DNA of 64,000 bases from Motilibacter aurantiacus (lineage in GTDB: Bacteria; Actinomycetota; Actinomycetes; Motilibacterales; Motilibacteraceae). The stretch covers positions 203,483 through 267,482 of the forward strand of contig NZ_JAANNO010000002.1 of assembly GCF_011250645.1 (NCBI RefSeq), written 5' to 3'. The first letter of the stretch is position 1, and every line of letters begins with the position of its first letter. Both the position numbers and the translations under genes were made by a program. Positions 8,408-19,576 of this stretch are shown one piece after another. The notes below the pieces were generated by a model. The model ran no database searches, was not told where the DNA came from, and worked only from the letters and a program-made list of their open reading frames with translations.

Positions 8408-11400
8408 TCAGACGCGCGGCTTCTCGCGCATCTCGAAGGTCTCGATGACGTCATCGACCTTGATGTCGTTGAACGACCCGAGGCCGATACCGCACTCGAA
8501 GCCCTCGCGGACCTCCGTCGCGTCGTCCTTGAAACGGCGCAGCGACTGGATCTGCAGGTTGTCCGCCACCACGACGCCGTCCCGGATGAGGCGGGCCTTG
8601 GAGTTGCGGCGGATCTCCCCGGAGCGGACCAGGCAGCCGGCGATGTTGCCGAACTTGCTCGAGCGGTAGACCTCGCGGATCTCCGCCGTGCCGAGCTGGG
8701 CCTCCTCGTACTCCGGCTTCAGCAGGCCCTTGAGCGCTGCCTCGACCTCCTCGATCGCCTGGTAGATGACCGAGTAGTAGCGGACGTCCACGCCCTCGCG
8801 CTCGGACAGCTCGCGCGCCTTGCCCTCGGGCCGGACGTTGAAGCCGATGATGACCGCGTCCGACGCCACGGCGAGCATGACGTTGTTCTCGGTGATCGCG
8901 CCCACGCCGCGGTCGATGATCCGCAGGTCGACCTCGTCGCCGACGTCGAGCTGCAGGAGGGCGTCCTCCAGGGCCTCGACCGAGCCGGAGACGTCGCCCT
9001 TGAGGATCAGGTTGAGCGTCTCGACCTTGCTGCGCTCGAGGAAGTCCTCGAGGCTGACGCGCTTGCGGGAGCGGGCCAGCAGAGCATTGCGCTCGGCCGC
9101 CGCACGACGCTCGGCGATCTGCCGGGCGATCCGGTCCTCCGGCGCCACCAGGAAGGTGTCACCGGCGCCGGGCACGGACGTGAGGCCGAGGACCTGCGCC
9201 GGACGGGACGGGCCCGCCTCGTCGATCGGGTCGCCGTTCTCGTCGAGCAGGGCCCGGACGCGGCCGTAGGCGTCGCCGCAGACGATCGCGTCGCCGACCC
9301 GGAGCGTGCCGCGCTGCACGAGCACGGTCGCCACGGGGCCACGGCCACGGTCGAGGCGCGCCTCGATCGCGGTGCCGCGGGCGTCGGCCGTCGGGTTGGC
9401 GACCAGCTCGAGGGCGGCGTCCGCGGTGAGCAGGACCGCCTCGAGCAGGTCGTCGATGCCGATGCCGGACAGCGCCGAGACGTCGACGAACATCGTCTCG
9501 CCGCCGTACTCCTCGGCGACCAGGCCGTACTCGGTGAGCTGGCCACGAGCCTTCGCCGGGTCCGCGCCCTCCTTGTCGATCTTGTTGACCGCGACCACGA
9601 TCGGGACGTCCGCCGCCTGGGCGTGGTTGAGCGCCTCGATCGTCTGGGGCATCACGCCGTCGTCCGCCGCCACCACGAGGATGACGATGTCCGTCGTCTT
9701 GGCACCGCGGGCACGCATGGCCGTGAAGGTCTCGTGGCCCGGGGTGTCGATGAACGTGATGGCCCGCTCGACGCCCTCGTGCTCGTGGACGACCTGGTAG
9801 GCACCGACGTGCTGGGTGATGCCACCGGCCTCACGGGCCTGCACGTTGGTCTTGCGGATCGCGTCCAGCAGGCGGGTCTTGCCGTGGTCGACGTGGCCCA
9901 TGACCGTGACGACCGGCGGCCGCGGGGCGAGGTCCTCCTCGTCGTCGTCGAACTCGCCGCCGATGTCGAAGGACTCGAGCAGCTCGCGGTCCTCGTCCTC
10001 GGGGCTGACGATCTGCACGTCGAAGCCGAGCTCGGAGCCGAGCAGGCGGAACGTGTCCTCGTCGAGCGACTGGGTCGCCGTCGCCATCTCGCCGAGGCGG
10101 AACAGCACGGTGACCAGCGAGGCCGGGTTGGCGTTGATCTTCTCCGCGAAGTCCGTCAACGAGGCGCCCCGGCGCAGGCGGACGGGCGTCGAGCCGTCGC
10201 CACGGGGGACCTGCACGCCGCCGATGCTCGGCGCCTGCATGTTGTCGAACTCTTGACGGCGCTGCTTCTTCGACTTGCGCCCACGGGCCGGGCGCCCGCC
10301 CGGACGGCCGAACGCACCGGCCGTGCCGCCACGGCCACGGGGGCCGCCGCCGCCACCACCGGGACGACCGGCGAAGCCGCCGCCGCCACCGGCACCGGGG
10401 CCACCGCCGCCGGGACGGCCGGCGTAGCCGCCGCCGCCGCCACCGGGACGCCCTGCGCCGCCCGGAGCACCGGGACGGCCGGGAGCGCCGCCGCGGCCGG
10501 GGGCACCGGGGCGGCCGGCGCCACCGGGGCCGGCCGGGCGCTGCGGTCGGGGCGGCATCATGCCGGGGTTGGGACGGGGGCCACCGGGGCCGGCGGTGCC
10601 ACCCGGGCGCGGGCCCGGGGTCGGGCGCGGGCCGGCCGTGCCACCCGGGCGCGGCATGCCGGGAGCGCCGGCGCCACCCGGGCGCGGCATGCCGGTGCTG
10701 CCGCCGGTGGAGTACGGGTTGTTGCCCGGGCGCGGGGCGCCGGGGCGCTGCATCCCGGTGCTACCACCCGAGCTGAAGGGGTTGTTGCCCGGACGCGGGC
10801 CGCCCGGGCGTGGGCCGGGAGCAGCCGGACGTGCGCCGGGGGCACCCGGGCGCGGTGCGGCGCCGCCCGGGCCGGGACGACCGGCCGAGCCGGGAGCGGC
10901 CGGACGGGAGCCGGGAGCGCTCGGTGCACCGGGTGCGCTCGGTGCACCAGGTGCGCTCGGTGCACCAGGGGCACCAGGGGCACCAGGGCGCGGGCCGGAG
11001 CCAGGAGCCGCCGGAGCACCAGGGGCGGCAGGCGCACCCGGGCGCGGGGCGCCGGGGCGCGGGCCGGTGGGGGCGGTCGGGGCGGCCGAGGCCGCCGGGG
11101 CGAACGCGGGGGTCGTCGGCGCCGCGGGCGTCGACGGCGCGGCGGGTGCCGCGGGGGCGGCCGGGGACGCCGGCTGCGGGCGCGGCCCGGGGGCGGGCGC
11201 AGCCGAGCCGGGGGCCGGGCTGGGGGCGGGCGCGGCCGGGCGCGGGGCGCCGGCGGCGGGCGCGCTGGGCGCCGCGGGTGAGGCGGGCGCGCTCGGTGCG
11301 GCGGGTGCGGCCGGGGCGGGGCGCGGTCCCGGACGGGGACCGCCCAGGTTGCCCGGGGTCGGACGCGGGCCGGGGCCCGGCGTCGGGGTGGGACGGCTCG

Positions 11401-11587
11401 CGGACGCGCCGTCGGTGCTCCCGGAGCCACCGCCGGGGAACGCGTCCTTGAGCTTGCGAACGACGGGTGCCTCGATGGTCGAGGACGCGGAGCGGACGAA
11501 CTCGCCCATCTCCTGGAGCTTGGACAGGACGACCTTGCTCTCTACGCCGAACTCCTTGGCGAGTTCGTAGACCCGGACCTTTGCCAC
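8408..11587 (-). CDS. infB: translation initiation factor IF-2
   Basis: GTPase that delivers initiator tRNA to the 30S subunit and promotes subunit joining. The 1059-residue length is long but usual for actinomycetes. The IF2 N-terminal helix domain starts [15 protein letters not shown]. Residues about 50-443 are a Pro/Gly/Ala/Arg low-complexity extension. The G domain shows [13 protein letters not shown] (from about 561), the switch II DTPGHE and NKID. The C-terminal domains end in KPRV. It follows ylxR-nusA-rimP on the same strand and is closed by a strong terminator. Confidence 0.97.
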   Translation of the reverse strand: MAKVRVYELAKEFGVESKVVLSKLQEMGEFVRSASSTIEAPVVRKLKDAFPGGGSGSTDGASASRPTPTPGPGPRPTPGNLGGPRPGPRPAPAAPAAPSAPASPAAPSAPAAGAPRPAAPAPSPAPGSAAPAPGPRPQPASPAAPAAPAAPSTPAAPTTPAFAPAASAAPTAPTGPRPGAPRPGAPAAPGAPAAPGSGPRPGAPGAPGAPSAPGAPSAPGAPSAPGSRPAAPGSAGRPGPGGAAPRPGAPGARPAAPGPRPGGPRPGNNPFSSGGSTGMQRPGAPRPGNNPYSTGGSTGMPRPGGAGAPGMPRPGGTAGPRPTPGPRPGGTAGPGGPRPNPGMMPPRPQRPAGPGGAGRPGAPGRGGAPGRPGAPGGAGRPGGGGGGYAGRPGGGGPGAGGGGGFAGRPGGGGGGPRGRGGTAGAFGRPGGRPARGRKSKKQRRQEFDNMQAPSIGGVQVPRGDGSTPVRLRRGASLTDFAEKINANPASLVTVLFRLGEMATATQSLDEDTFRLLGSELGFDVQIVSPEDEDRELLESFDIGGEFDDDEEDLAPRPPVVTVMGHVDHGKTRLLDAIRKTNVQAREAGGITQHVGAYQVVHEHEGVERAITFIDTPGHETFTAMRARGAKTTDIVILVVAADDGVMPQTIEALNHAQAADVPIVVAVNKIDKEGADPAKARGQLTEYGLVAEEYGGETMFVDVSALSGIGIDDLLEAVLLTADAALELVANPTADARGTAIEARLDRGRGPVATVLVQRGTLRVGDAIVCGDAYGRVRALLDENGDPIDEAGPSRPAQVLGLTSVPGAGDTFLVAPEDRIARQIAERRAAAERNALLARSRKRVSLEDFLERSKVETLNLILKGDVSGSVEALEDALLQLDVGDEVDLRIIDRGVGAITENNVMLAVASDAVIIGFNVRPEGKARELSEREGVDVRYYSVIYQAIEEVEAALKGLLKPEYEEAQLGTAEIREVYRSSKFGNIAGCLVRSGEIRRNSKARLIRDGVVVADNLQIQSLRRFKDDATEVREGFECGIGLGSFNDIKVDDVIETFEMREKPRV
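10260..11440 (-). repeat. low-complexity, internally repetitive IF2 N-terminal coding segment
   Basis: About 1.2 kb of infB encodes Pro/Gly/Ala/Arg-rich sequence built from short degenerate units such as [15 protein letters not shown] and [13 protein letters not shown]. At the DNA level there are consecutive copies of GGTGCGCTCGGTGCACC around 10,920-10,970, and the [12 protein letters not shown] unit occurs twice. Such tracts expand and contract readily and are a likely site of strain-to-strain length change. Confidence 0.8.
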
Positions 11588-11661
11588 TGCTCTCCTCTTT
11601 CGGCCCGGGCCCCTTCGCAGGGGTGGGCCGCTAGTCCACGTACATGGTCATCGCTGGGTGC

Positions 11662-12018
11662 TCATCGAGCGCTCATCGCTTCTCGACCTGCTTCCTGACG
11701 GGGCTCTTCCTGCGTTGCACTGCGCACGGCCGTCGCCGGCTCGGCCCGTTGGGACCGGGCGAGGGCGCCGACCGCTGCCCGTAGCTCCGAGCAGTCGAGC
11801 GGCCCCTGGGCCCGCAGGGCCCGGGAAAACGCCCGTCGACGCTCGGCGACATCGAGGCACTCCTGGTCGGGGTGCACGTACGCACCCCGTCCGGGTAGCC
11901 GCCCGCGGACGTCGGGGACGCAAGCGCCCTCGGCCTCCACGACGCGGATCAGCTCCGACTTGGGCGCACGCCTGCGGCACCCGACACAGGTGCGTTGGGG
12001 GATCGTGCGACCAGCCAC
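11662..12018 (-). CDS. ylxR: YlxR (DUF448) RNA-binding protein
   Basis: A 118-residue protein of the nusA-infB operon. The family core [19 protein letters not shown] is at residues 9-27, followed by [12 protein letters not shown]. YlxR proteins are reported as nucleoid- or RNA-associated regulators; the exact role here is inferred. The GTG start at 12018 (V-A-G-R-T-I-P-Q) is chosen because similarity begins right after it; the open frame continues far upstream only as an overlap of nusA. The C-terminal 40 residues are not conserved. Confidence 0.93.
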   Translation of the reverse strand: MAGRTIPQRTCVGCRRRAPKSELIRVVEAEGACVPDVRGRLPGRGAYVHPDQECLDVAERRRAFSRALRAQGPLDCSELRAAVGALARSQRAEPATAVRSATQEEPRQEAGREAMSAR

Positions 12019-12080
12019 AGGCCAGTCTACTCCTCGTCGCGGCGCGACGGGCGCCGGCTGTGGGCCGGCGCCCCGGACGG

Positions 12081-13112
12081 TCAGGAGCCGGCCGGCGCAG
12101 CGCCGGGGCGCGGGCGCAGCTGGTCGGCGGGCTGGTCGGGGGCCGCGTCGCTGCGGATGTCGATGCGCCACCCGGTGAGCCGCGCGGCGAGCCGGGCGTT
12201 CTGCCCTTCCTTGCCGATCGCCAGCGAGAGCTGGTAGTCGGGCACCACGACGCGGGCCGACCGCGCCTCCGGGTCCACGACCTTGACCGACGTCACCCGG
12301 GCCGGGGACAGGGCGCTGGCGACGAATCGTGCCGGGTCCTCGACCCAGTCGACGATGTCGATCTTCTCGCCGTGCAGCTCGGACATCACGGCACGGACCC
12401 GGGACCCCATCGGGCCGATGCAGGCGCCCTTCGCGTTGAGCCCCGGCCGGGTGGCACGGACGGCGATCTTGGTCCGGTGCCCGGCCTCGCGCGCGACCGC
12501 GACGATCTCGACGCTGCCGTCGGCGACCTCGGGGGCCTCGAGGGCGAAGAGCTTCTTGACCAGGCCCGGATGGGTGCGGCTGAGCGCGATCTGCGGCCCC
12601 TTCGGGCCCTTGCGCACGGCGACCACGTAGCAGCGGATCCGCGAGCCGTGCTCGTAGCGCTCCCCGGGGACCTGCTCGTGCGGGGGCAGCAGCGCCTCGA
12701 CCTTGCCGAGGTCGACGTAGACGTCGGCGGGGTTGCGCCCCTGCTGGATGACCCCGGAGACGATGTCGCCCTCCTTGCCGGAGAACTCCCCCAGCGTCTG
12801 CTCGTCCTCGGCCTCGCGCAGCCGCTGCAGGATGACCTGCTTGGCGGTGGTCGCGGCGATCCGGCCGAAGCCGGTGGGGGTGTCGTCGTACTCGCGCGCC
12901 TGCGCGGGGTCGGCTCCCTCGGGAGCCTCCTCGCGCGCCCAGACCGTGACGTGGCCGGTGGTGCGGTCGAGCTCGACGCGGGCGCGGGGTGCGTGCCCCT
13001 CCGTGCGCTGGTACGCGACGAGCAGGGCCTGCTCGATGGCGTGCACCAGCAGGTCGAACGACACCTCCTTCTCGCGCACGAGCCCGCGCAGGGCTGCCAT
13101 GTCGATGTCCAC
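12081..13112 (-). CDS. nusA: transcription termination/antitermination factor NusA
   Basis: Binds RNA polymerase and nascent RNA to modulate pausing and termination. The 343-residue protein has the N-terminal polymerase-binding domain (about 1-125), the S1 domain ([20 protein letters not shown]), then tandem KH domains including [22 protein letters not shown] and [15 protein letters not shown]. It lacks the extra C-terminal acidic repeats of E. coli NusA, as in other actinomycetes. Its GTG start overlaps the rimP stop by one base (TAGTG), indicating translational coupling. Confidence 0.96.
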   Translation of the reverse strand: MDIDMAALRGLVREKEVSFDLLVHAIEQALLVAYQRTEGHAPRARVELDRTTGHVTVWAREEAPEGADPAQAREYDDTPTGFGRIAATTAKQVILQRLREAEDEQTLGEFSGKEGDIVSGVIQQGRNPADVYVDLGKVEALLPPHEQVPGERYEHGSRIRCYVVAVRKGPKGPQIALSRTHPGLVKKLFALEAPEVADGSVEIVAVAREAGHRTKIAVRATRPGLNAKGACIGPMGSRVRAVMSELHGEKIDIVDWVEDPARFVASALSPARVTSVKVVDPEARSARVVVPDYQLSLAIGKEGQNARLAARLTGWRIDIRSDAAPDQPADQLRPRPGAAPAGS

Positions 13113-13696
13113 TACGCCTCCTCGTCGGTGTCGTCGGTGTCGTCGGTGTCGTCGGTGTCGTCGCTGCCGCTGTCGTCGCTGTCGCCGTCGCTGTCGTCGC
13201 TGCCGCCGTCGAGCGCCTCGAGCTCGTCGTCACCCTTGCGGGAGAACTCGACCTGCACCCGGCCGGGGCCGAGCTCGGCGTACGCCAGCTCGCGCTCGCT
13301 GCCGCCGACGTCGAGGACGACGCCCTCCTCGCTCGCGGACACGACGCGCCCGACCAGGGGCGCGCCGCCTGCGGCGAGCGGCACCTCGACCAGGCGGCCG
13401 GCGGCACGCCGCCAGTGGCGCGGCTCGGTGAGCGGGCGGGAGACCCCGGGGCTGGTGACCTCGAGGACGTACGGCGCGTCGCCCAGCGCGTCCGCCTCGT
13501 CCAGCGCGGCGGAGACGGCCGTGGACACGTCGGCCACGACGTCCAGCGGAAGCCCCTCGTCCCGGTCGACGACGACACGGACGAGGCGGCGGCGGCCGGC
13601 GGGGGTCACGACGACGTCCTCGAGGTCGCACCCGGCGCCGGCGACGACCGGGGTGAGCAGCTCGAGGAGGCTGTCTCGGGAGGCGGCTCTCGCCAT
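13112..13696 (-). CDS. rimP: ribosome maturation factor RimP with acidic repeat tail
   Basis: Needed for 30S assembly. The 194-residue protein carries the family motif [20 protein letters not shown] (76-95) after the N-terminal alpha/beta domain and a C-terminal SH3-like domain (about 96-155). Residues from about 157 form an acidic tail made of Asp-Ser/Asp-Thr units ending in four DDT repeats, encoded by tandem nine-base units at 13,125-13,160. The ATG at 13696 has GGAGG nearby. It is the first gene of the rimP-nusA-ylxR-infB operon and its stop overlaps the nusA start. Confidence 0.95.
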   Translation of the reverse strand: MARAASRDSLLELLTPVVAGAGCDLEDVVVTPAGRRRLVRVVVDRDEGLPLDVVADVSTAVSAALDEADALGDAPYVLEVTSPGVSRPLTEPRHWRRAAGRLVEVPLAAGGAPLVGRVVSASEEGVVLDVGGSERELAYAELGPGRVQVEFSRKGDDELEALDGGSDDSDGDSDDSGSDDTDDTDDTDDTDEEA

Positions 13697-13868
13697 CGGC
13701 TGCGGTCCTCCCTCTTCTCTTGTCCACCGCTCTCGCGGCGGTGCGCGTGAAGCGCGCGGTGTGCGGATGGGGCAGTGCGTGCGGGCTCCGGCCGGACGGC
13801 ACGCCGAGCGCCGGGCGCCGTTGCCCCACCTGCACAGCGTAATGGGCCGCGATGGCAGGCTGAGCCCG

Positions 13869-14411
13869 GTGACCCCCGCATCGCCCGGCCGCCGCGCGCT
13901 GCTCGTCCGCGCGGGTGGCCTCGCCGTGGCGGTCACGGGGGCCGGCCTGCTCACCGGCTGCACCGGGGACGAGGACGCCCCCTCCCCCGCGCCCGGCCCG
14001 GGCCCGGACGCGGAGCCGCTGCGGCGCGCACGGGCCGACGAGGAGCGGCTGATCGCGCTGTACGCCGGCGCCGCCCAGCGCCTGCCCGCCCTCGCCGCCC
14101 GGCTGACGGCACTGCGCGACGACCACGTGGCGCACCTCGCCGCCCTCGACGAGCTGGCCGCGCCGAGCCCCGGCGCCACCCCGGGCCCGGACACCGGCGC
14201 AGGCACCAGCCCAGTCCCAGGGGCCACGCCGGCGCCGGGCGCGCCCGGCCGGTCCGCCACCCTGCGGCTGCTGGCGCGCGCGGAGGACACGGCGGCCGAC
14301 ACCCGGCTCGCCGACCTGCCCGCGGCCTCGCCGGCCGTGCGCCGGCTGCTGGCCGGCATCGGGGCGGCGGAGGCGGCCCACTCCGCACTGCTGCGGGCGG
14401 AGGAGCCGTGA
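13869..14411 (+). CDS. predicted exported ferritin-like lipoprotein
   Basis: A 180-residue product with an N-terminal signal: RR-containing GRRALL, a hydrophobic stretch [10 protein letters not shown], then the lipobox LTGC with Cys about 32 residues in. It is therefore likely a lipid-anchored, possibly Tat-exported, protein. The mature part is Ala/Leu-rich helical with [14 protein letters not shown] and [13 protein letters not shown], resembling four-helix ferritin-like bundles, interrupted by a Pro/Gly/Thr linker. GTG 13869 is preferred; an in-frame ATG lies 27 bp upstream with no ribosome site. Its stop overlaps the next gene (GTGA). Function unknown. Confidence 0.75.
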   Translation: MTPASPGRRALLVRAGGLAVAVTGAGLLTGCTGDEDAPSPAPGPGPDAEPLRRARADEERLIALYAGAAQRLPALAARLTALRDDHVAHLAALDELAAPSPGATPGPDTGAGTSPVPGATPAPGAPGRSATLRLLARAEDTAADTRLADLPAASPAVRRLLAGIGAAEAAHSALLRAEEP

Positions 14412-14827
14412 CCGAGGTCGAGGCGCTGCAGGCCGCGCTCGCGGGCGAGCACGCGGCCGTCTGGGCGTACGGCGTGGTCGGGGCCCGGCTGCCGGCCGGG
14501 CGGGCGCCCCAGGCCCTTGCCGCGCTGGCCGCCCACCGGGCGCGCCGCGACGCGCTCGAGCGGACCCTGGAACGGGCCTCCGCCTCGCCGGTGGCGGCCG
14601 CGCCGGCGTACGACCTGCCCGGGCCGGTCACCACGCCGGCGCAGGCCGTCGCGCTCGGCGAGCTCGTGGAGGAGCGGCTGGCCGCCGCGTACGCCGACCT
14701 GGTCGCGGCGGCCGAGGCGGAGCAGCTGCGTGCCACCGCGGCACGCGGCGTGCGGGAGGCCGCGGTGCGGGCCGCGCTGTGGCGCGGGTCGAGCGTGCCG
14801 TTCCCGGGGCTGCCCGAGCGGGGCTAG
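14408..14827 (+). CDS. DUF4439 ferritin-like domain protein
   Basis: A 139-residue, almost wholly helical Ala-rich protein. [23 protein letters not shown] is the characteristic Glu/His-bearing first helix of the ferritin-like DUF4439 family. It starts at the GTG that overlaps the upstream lipoprotein stop by 4 bp, so the two are coupled and probably work together; both have the helical bundle look. No metal site or activity is established. Its TAG stop lies in a CTAG shared with the convergent TauE gene. Confidence 0.82.
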   Translation: MTEVEALQAALAGEHAAVWAYGVVGARLPAGRAPQALAALAAHRARRDALERTLERASASPVAAAPAYDLPGPVTTPAQAVALGELVEERLAAAYADLVAAAEAEQLRATAARGVREAAVRAALWRGSSVPFPGLPERG

Positions 14828-15594
14828 CCCGCGACGATGTCGTAGCTCAGCCGGGCCAGCAGCGCGCCCACGACGGTCAGGAAGACGACCCGGACGAAGC
14901 CGCTCCCCCGGCGCAGCGCGGTCTTCGCGCCGAGCCGGCCGCCGATGATGTTGCAGGCGGCCATGGCGAGGCCGAGGCGGTACATCGGCGCGCCCTGCGG
15001 GATGAACACGGCCAGCGCCCCGGCGTTGGTGGCGAGGTTGACGATGCGGGCCTTCGCCGACGCCTGCAGGAACGAGTAGCCGAGCAGCGCGACGAGCGCG
15101 AAGACCAGGAAGCTGCCGGTCCCCGGCCCGAAGATGCCGTCGTAGAACCCGATGCCGAGCGCCGCCCCGGCGGCCGCCGCGTAGTGCGCGCGGCCGGACC
15201 AGCGCAGCGCCTGTGCCTCCCCGAGCGTCGGCCGGCGCAGGGTGTAGGCCCCCACCAGCACCAGCAGTACCAGGACGAGCGGGCGGAAGGCCGACTGCGG
15301 GATCAGCGAGGCGCAGGCCGCCCCGCCCGCCGACCCGGCGACCGCCGCGGCGGCCATCGGCAGGGCGGTCCGCAGGTCGGGGCGGACGCGCTTGTAGTAC
15401 GTCCAGGCCGCGACGGCGGTGCCGAACATGCTCGAGAGCTTGTTGGTCGCGAGCACCTGCGCCGGCGCCGCGCCCGGCATCAGCACGAGCAGGGCGGGCA
15501 GCTGGATCAGCCCGCCCCCGCCGGTGACTGCGTCGACCCAGCCGGCGAGCAGCGCCGCGGTGCAGAGCGCGAGGACGATGTGGAGCTCGGGCAT
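14824..15594 (-). CDS. TauE/SafE family sulfite/anion exporter-like membrane protein
   Basis: A 256-residue polytopic protein with about seven to eight hydrophobic helices. The family signature [20 protein letters not shown] lies near the N-terminus and [17 protein letters not shown] near residue 150; these two repeats are typical of TauE/SafE (formerly DUF81). The family includes transporters of sulfite, sulfoacetate or other organosulfur anions; the substrate here is unknown. It starts five bases after proS and converges on the DUF4439 gene, overlapping its stop by 4 bp. Confidence 0.88.
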   Translation of the reverse strand: MPELHIVLALCTAALLAGWVDAVTGGGGLIQLPALLVLMPGAAPAQVLATNKLSSMFGTAVAAWTYYKRVRPDLRTALPMAAAAVAGSAGGAACASLIPQSAFRPLVLVLLVLVGAYTLRRPTLGEAQALRWSGRAHYAAAAGAALGIGFYDGIFGPGTGSFLVFALVALLGYSFLQASAKARIVNLATNAGALAVFIPQGAPMYRLGLAMAACNIIGGRLGAKTALRRGSGFVRVVFLTVVGALLARLSYDIVAG

Positions 15595-15598
15595 GCGC

Positions 15599-17392
15599 TC
15601 AGGTCGCCGTGGTGCCGAGTGCTCCCGCGCAGGCCTCGCGCAGCCGCTCGACCGCCACGGCCACCGGCACCTCCGAGCGATCCCCGGACCGCCGGTCGCG
15701 CAGCTCGACCACGCCGGTGGCGAGCCCCTTGCCGACCACGAGGATGGTGGGCACGCCGATCAGCTCCGCGTCCTTGAACTTCACGCCGGGCGACACGCCG
15801 CGCCGGTCGTCCAGCAGCACGCGCAGGCCGAACTGCTCGGCCGCCGCCGTGATGCGCTCCGCCTCGGCGAACACCGCGTCGTCCTTGCCGGTCGCCACGA
15901 CGTGCACGTCGGCCGGTGCGACCTCGCGCGGCCAGCACAGCCCCTGCTCGTCGTAGGTCTGCTCGGCGATGGCGGCGACCGCGCGCGAGACGCCGATCCC
16001 GTACGACCCCATGGTCACGGTGACCTGCTTGCCGTTCTCGTCCAGCACCTTCAGGCCGAGGGCCTCGGCGTACTTGCGCCCGAGCTGGAAGATGTGCCCG
16101 ATCTCGATGCCGCGCGCGATGGTCAGGGCGCCCTGGCCGTCCGGGGACGGGTCGCCCTCGCGCACCTCGGCGGCCTCCACCGTGCCGTCGGCGGTGAAGT
16201 CGCGGCCGGCGACGAGCCCGACGACGTGCTTGCCCGGCTCGTTCGCCCCGGTGACCCAGGCCGTGCCGTCGACGACGCGCGGGTCCACCAGGTAGCGGAT
16301 GCCTGAAGCGCTCTTCTCCCCCAGCGCCTGCGGGCCGATGTAGCCGCGCACGAGGGCAGGGTGCTTCGCGAAGTCCTCTTCGGTGAAGGCGGCGACCTCG
16401 GCCGGCGACACCGACGCCTCGAGCCGCTTGGCGTCGACCTCGCGGTCGCCCGGGACGCCGACGACCAGCGGCTCGCGCGTCCCGTCGGGGTGCACGAGCT
16501 GCACGACGACGTTCTTCAGCGTGTCCGAGGCCTGCCACTCGCGGCCGTCGGCGCGCGCGAGGTCGTCGCGGGCGTTGAGCAGGTCGACCAGGGTCTGGAT
16601 CGTCGGGGTGTCCGGGGTGTCGACCACGCGGGCCTCGGGCGCACCGGACCAGTCAAGGGCCGCGGGCGCCGGGGTGACGACCGCCTCGCTGTTGGCGGCG
16701 TAGTCGCTGCCGGTGCTGCGCACGAAGGTGTCTTCGCCGGCCTCGCAGGGCGCGAGGAACTCCTCGGACGCCGAGCCGCCCATCGCCCCGGACACCGCCG
16801 AGACGATGACGTAGTCGAGCCCGAGCCGGTCGAAGGCCGCGATGTACGCCGCGCGGTGCCTGGCGTACGAGGCGCGCAGCCCCTCGTCGTCGACGTCGAA
16901 GGAGTAGGAGTCCTTCATCACGAACTCGCGGCCGCGCAGGATGCCTGCGCGCGGGCGCGCCTCGTCGCGGTACTTGGTCTGGATCTGGTAGATCGAGAGC
17001 GGCAGGTCCTTGTAGGACGAGTAGAGGTCCTTGACCAGAAGAGTGAACATCTCTTCGTGCGTCGGCCCGAGCAGGTAGTCGGCGCCCTTGCGGTCCTGCA
17101 GCCGGAAGAGCAGGTCGCCGTACTCGGTCCAGCGCCCGGTCGCCTCGTAGGCCTCGCGCGGCAGCAGGGCCGGGAAGTGGACCTCCTGGAAGCCGGCGCG
17201 GTCCATCTCCTCGCGCACGACGCGCTCGACGTTGCGCAGCACCTTGAGGCCGAGCGGGAGCCAGCTGTAGATGCCCGGCGCGGCGCGGCGGATGTAGCCG
17301 GCACGCACGAGGAGCTTGTGGCTCGCGACCTCGGCGTCGGCGGGGTCCTCGCGCAGCGTGCGCAGGAACAGCGTCGACATCCGCAGCGGCAT
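15599..17392 (-). CDS. proS: prolyl-tRNA synthetase (bacterial type, with editing domain)
   Basis: Charges tRNA-Pro. The 597-residue length is that of the bacterial-type enzyme. Class II motifs are visible: motif 1 around [16 protein letters not shown], motif 2 around [27 protein letters not shown] (quoted regions near residues 130-160) and motif 3 [12 protein letters not shown]. The central insertion (about 220-400) fits the mischarged Ala-tRNA editing domain. The ATG at 17392 (M-P-L-R-M-S-T-L-F) has GAGGAG seven bases upstream and matches family starts; a second in-frame ATG follows four codons later. Confidence 0.96.
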   Translation of the reverse strand: MPLRMSTLFLRTLREDPADAEVASHKLLVRAGYIRRAAPGIYSWLPLGLKVLRNVERVVREEMDRAGFQEVHFPALLPREAYEATGRWTEYGDLLFRLQDRKGADYLLGPTHEEMFTLLVKDLYSSYKDLPLSIYQIQTKYRDEARPRAGILRGREFVMKDSYSFDVDDEGLRASYARHRAAYIAAFDRLGLDYVIVSAVSGAMGGSASEEFLAPCEAGEDTFVRSTGSDYAANSEAVVTPAPAALDWSGAPEARVVDTPDTPTIQTLVDLLNARDDLARADGREWQASDTLKNVVVQLVHPDGTREPLVVGVPGDREVDAKRLEASVSPAEVAAFTEEDFAKHPALVRGYIGPQALGEKSASGIRYLVDPRVVDGTAWVTGANEPGKHVVGLVAGRDFTADGTVEAAEVREGDPSPDGQGALTIARGIEIGHIFQLGRKYAEALGLKVLDENGKQVTVTMGSYGIGVSRAVAAIAEQTYDEQGLCWPREVAPADVHVVATGKDDAVFAEAERITAAAEQFGLRVLLDDRRGVSPGVKFKDAELIGVPTILVVGKGLATGVVELRDRRSGDRSEVPVAVAVERLREACAGALGTTAT

Positions 17393-17487
17393 GGGTGGGC
17401 TCCTCGGCGGGGTGGGATGGGCACGGCGAGGATACGGCGCGCAGGGGGCCGGGCCGTACGCGGTTTCGCCGGAACGGGGCCGCGAGC

Positions 17488-18330
17488 CTAGAAGAGCACC
17501 GACATGAAGGTGCCGACCTGGCGGAACCCGACCCGCTCGTACGCCCGGCGCGCGGGCGTGTTGTAGTCGTTGACGTAGAGCGAGACGACCGGGGCGACGT
17601 CGGCCCGCGCCAGCTCGACGACGGCCGCCATGCCGGCGACCGAGTGCCCGCGGCCGCGCAGGGCCGGGTCGACCCAGACCCCCTGCACCTGGCACGCGCC
17701 GGGGACCGCCGCACCCACCTCAGCCTTGAACACGACCCTGCCCCCGTCGATGCGTGCCATCGCCCGCCCGGCCGCGATCAGCTCGGCGACCCGGGCGCGG
17801 TACAGCGCGCCGCCGTCCCCGGCCAGGGGGGAGACGCCGACCTCCTCGGTGAACATGTCGATGCAGGCCGGCAGCAGCACGTCGATCTCGTCGCGCCGGA
17901 CCAGGCGGACGTCCGGGTCGGGGGCGACGAGCGGCGCGGAGGAGATGGACAGCAGCGGCTGGTCGCGGCGGACGTCCCGGGCCGGCCCCCACTCCGGCTC
18001 CAGCAGTGCCCACAGCGGCTCGACCGCGTCCCGCGGGCCGACGATCGACGAGCAGCGCCGGCCCAGCCGGCGCGCCCGCTCGGCGAACGCGCGCACCGCC
18101 TCCGGCCCGGCCTCGACGGGGACGAGGTTGGCCCCGGCGTAGCAGAGCGCGTCGAGCTCGCCGTCGACGACGTGGCCCCACACCTCGGCCCCGAGCCGCC
18201 AAGTGTCCAGGCCCGCCGCGTGCAGCCGGGCGCCGACGAAGACGTTGGTCACCGGGTCGCGGTCGACGAGGGCAAGGGCGGCCTCCACGTCCCGCGGGCC
18301 GAGGACGCGCAGGGAGGTCGTCCGCAGCAC
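17488..18330 (-). CDS. GNAT acetyltransferase with DUF4081 domain
   Basis: A 280-residue protein. The N-terminal half (about 1-130, [24 protein letters not shown]) is the DUF4081 domain, a degenerate GNAT-like fold. The C-terminal half is a GNAT fold with the acetyl-CoA loop [24 protein letters not shown] and the closing [20 protein letters not shown]. Its substrate is unknown. The gene occupies the same place between ispG and proS in other actinomycetes. Confidence 0.9.
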   Translation of the reverse strand: MLRTTSLRVLGPRDVEAALALVDRDPVTNVFVGARLHAAGLDTWRLGAEVWGHVVDGELDALCYAGANLVPVEAGPEAVRAFAERARRLGRRCSSIVGPRDAVEPLWALLEPEWGPARDVRRDQPLLSISSAPLVAPDPDVRLVRRDEIDVLLPACIDMFTEEVGVSPLAGDGGALYRARVAELIAAGRAMARIDGGRVVFKAEVGAAVPGACQVQGVWVDPALRGRGHSVAGMAAVVELARADVAPVVSLYVNDYNTPARRAYERVGFRQVGTFMSVLF

Positions 18331-18355
18331 GTCGCCCTCCTCCCCGTCGTCCGGG

Positions 18356-19564
18356 CTAGGCCCAGCTCACCGTCGGCTCGCCGGAGGGTACCCCCGACGC
18401 GCGCATGGCGTCGGCGAGCCGGTTGGCCTCGGTGATGAGTGTGTCCACGATGTCGGCCTCCGGAACGGTCCGGATGACCTCGCCCTTGACGAAGATCTGC
18501 CCCTTGCCGTTGCCCGAGGCGACGCCGAGGTCGGCCTCGCGGGCCTCGCCGGGCCCGTTGACGACGCAGCCCATGACCGCCACGCGCATGGGGACGTCGA
18601 TCCCCTCGAGCGCGGTCGTGACCTGCTCGGCGAGGGTGTAGACGTCGACCTGGGCGCGCCCGCAGGACGGGCAGGAGACGATCTCGAAGCCGCGCTGGCG
18701 CAGGCCGAGCGACTCCAGGATCGCGATGCCGACCTTGACCTCCTCGGCCGGCGGGGCCGACAGCGAGACGCGGATGGTGTCGCCGATGCCCTCGGCGAGC
18801 AGCGCGCCGAACGCGACCGCGGACTTGATCGTGCCCTGGAACGCCGGGCCGGCCTCGGTGACGCCGAGGTGCAGCGGGTAGTCGCACTGCTCGGCGAGCA
18901 GCCGGTAGGCGTTGATCATCACGACCGGGTCGTTGTGCTTGACCGAGATCTTGATGTCGCGGAAGCCGTGCTCCTCGAACAGCGAGCACTCCCAGAGGGC
19001 GGACTCGACCAGCGCCTCGGGGGTCGCCTTGCCGTACTTCGCGAGCAGCCGCTTGTCCAGGGACCCGGCGTTGACGCCGATCCGGATCGGGATGCCCGCG
19101 TCGCCGGCGGCCTTGGCGATCTCACCGACCTTGTCGTCGAAGGCCTTGATGTTCCCCGGATTGACGCGCACGGCCGCGCAGCCCGCGTCGATCGCGGCGA
19201 AGACGTACTTGGGCTGGAAGTGGATGTCGGCGATCACCGGGATGTTGGACTTGCGGGCGATGACCGGCAGCGCGTCCGCGTCGTCCTGGCTCGGGACCGC
19301 GACCCGCACGATCTCGCAGCCGCTCGCCGTGAGCTCGGCGATCTGCTGCAGGGTCGCGCCGATGTCTGAGGTCAGTGTCGTCGTCATCGACTGGACCGAG
19401 ACGGGCGCGTCTCCCCCGACGGCGACCTTGCCGACCTGCAGCTTGCGGGACTTGCGCCGCACCGCGAGCGGCTTGGGCGGGAGCGCGGGCAGCCCGAGCG
19501 ACACCGGAGCTCCCCCGGGGGACGGCCTTCCGGCGGAGGGTGCGCTGAGCGGGGCGGCGGTCAC
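18356..19564 (-). CDS. ispG: 4-hydroxy-3-methylbut-2-enyl diphosphate synthase
   Basis: Iron-sulfur enzyme of the non-mevalonate isoprenoid pathway that converts MEcPP to HMBPP. The 402-residue length is normal for the bacterial two-domain form. Conserved stretches include [19 protein letters not shown], a TIM-barrel ending, and the [4Fe-4S] cysteines in [13 protein letters not shown] and [13 protein letters not shown]. It is 12 bp downstream of the site-2 protease gene and in the same operon as dxr, another enzyme of the pathway. Confidence 0.97.
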   Translation of the reverse strand: MTAAPLSAPSAGRPSPGGAPVSLGLPALPPKPLAVRRKSRKLQVGKVAVGGDAPVSVQSMTTTLTSDIGATLQQIAELTASGCEIVRVAVPSQDDADALPVIARKSNIPVIADIHFQPKYVFAAIDAGCAAVRVNPGNIKAFDDKVGEIAKAAGDAGIPIRIGVNAGSLDKRLLAKYGKATPEALVESALWECSLFEEHGFRDIKISVKHNDPVVMINAYRLLAEQCDYPLHLGVTEAGPAFQGTIKSAVAFGALLAEGIGDTIRVSLSAPPAEEVKVGIAILESLGLRQRGFEIVSCPSCGRAQVDVYTLAEQVTTALEGIDVPMRVAVMGCVVNGPGEAREADLGVASGNGKGQIFVKGEVIRTVPEADIVDTLITEANRLADAMRASGVPSGEPTVSWA

Positions 19565-19576
19565 GACGATGCGCTC

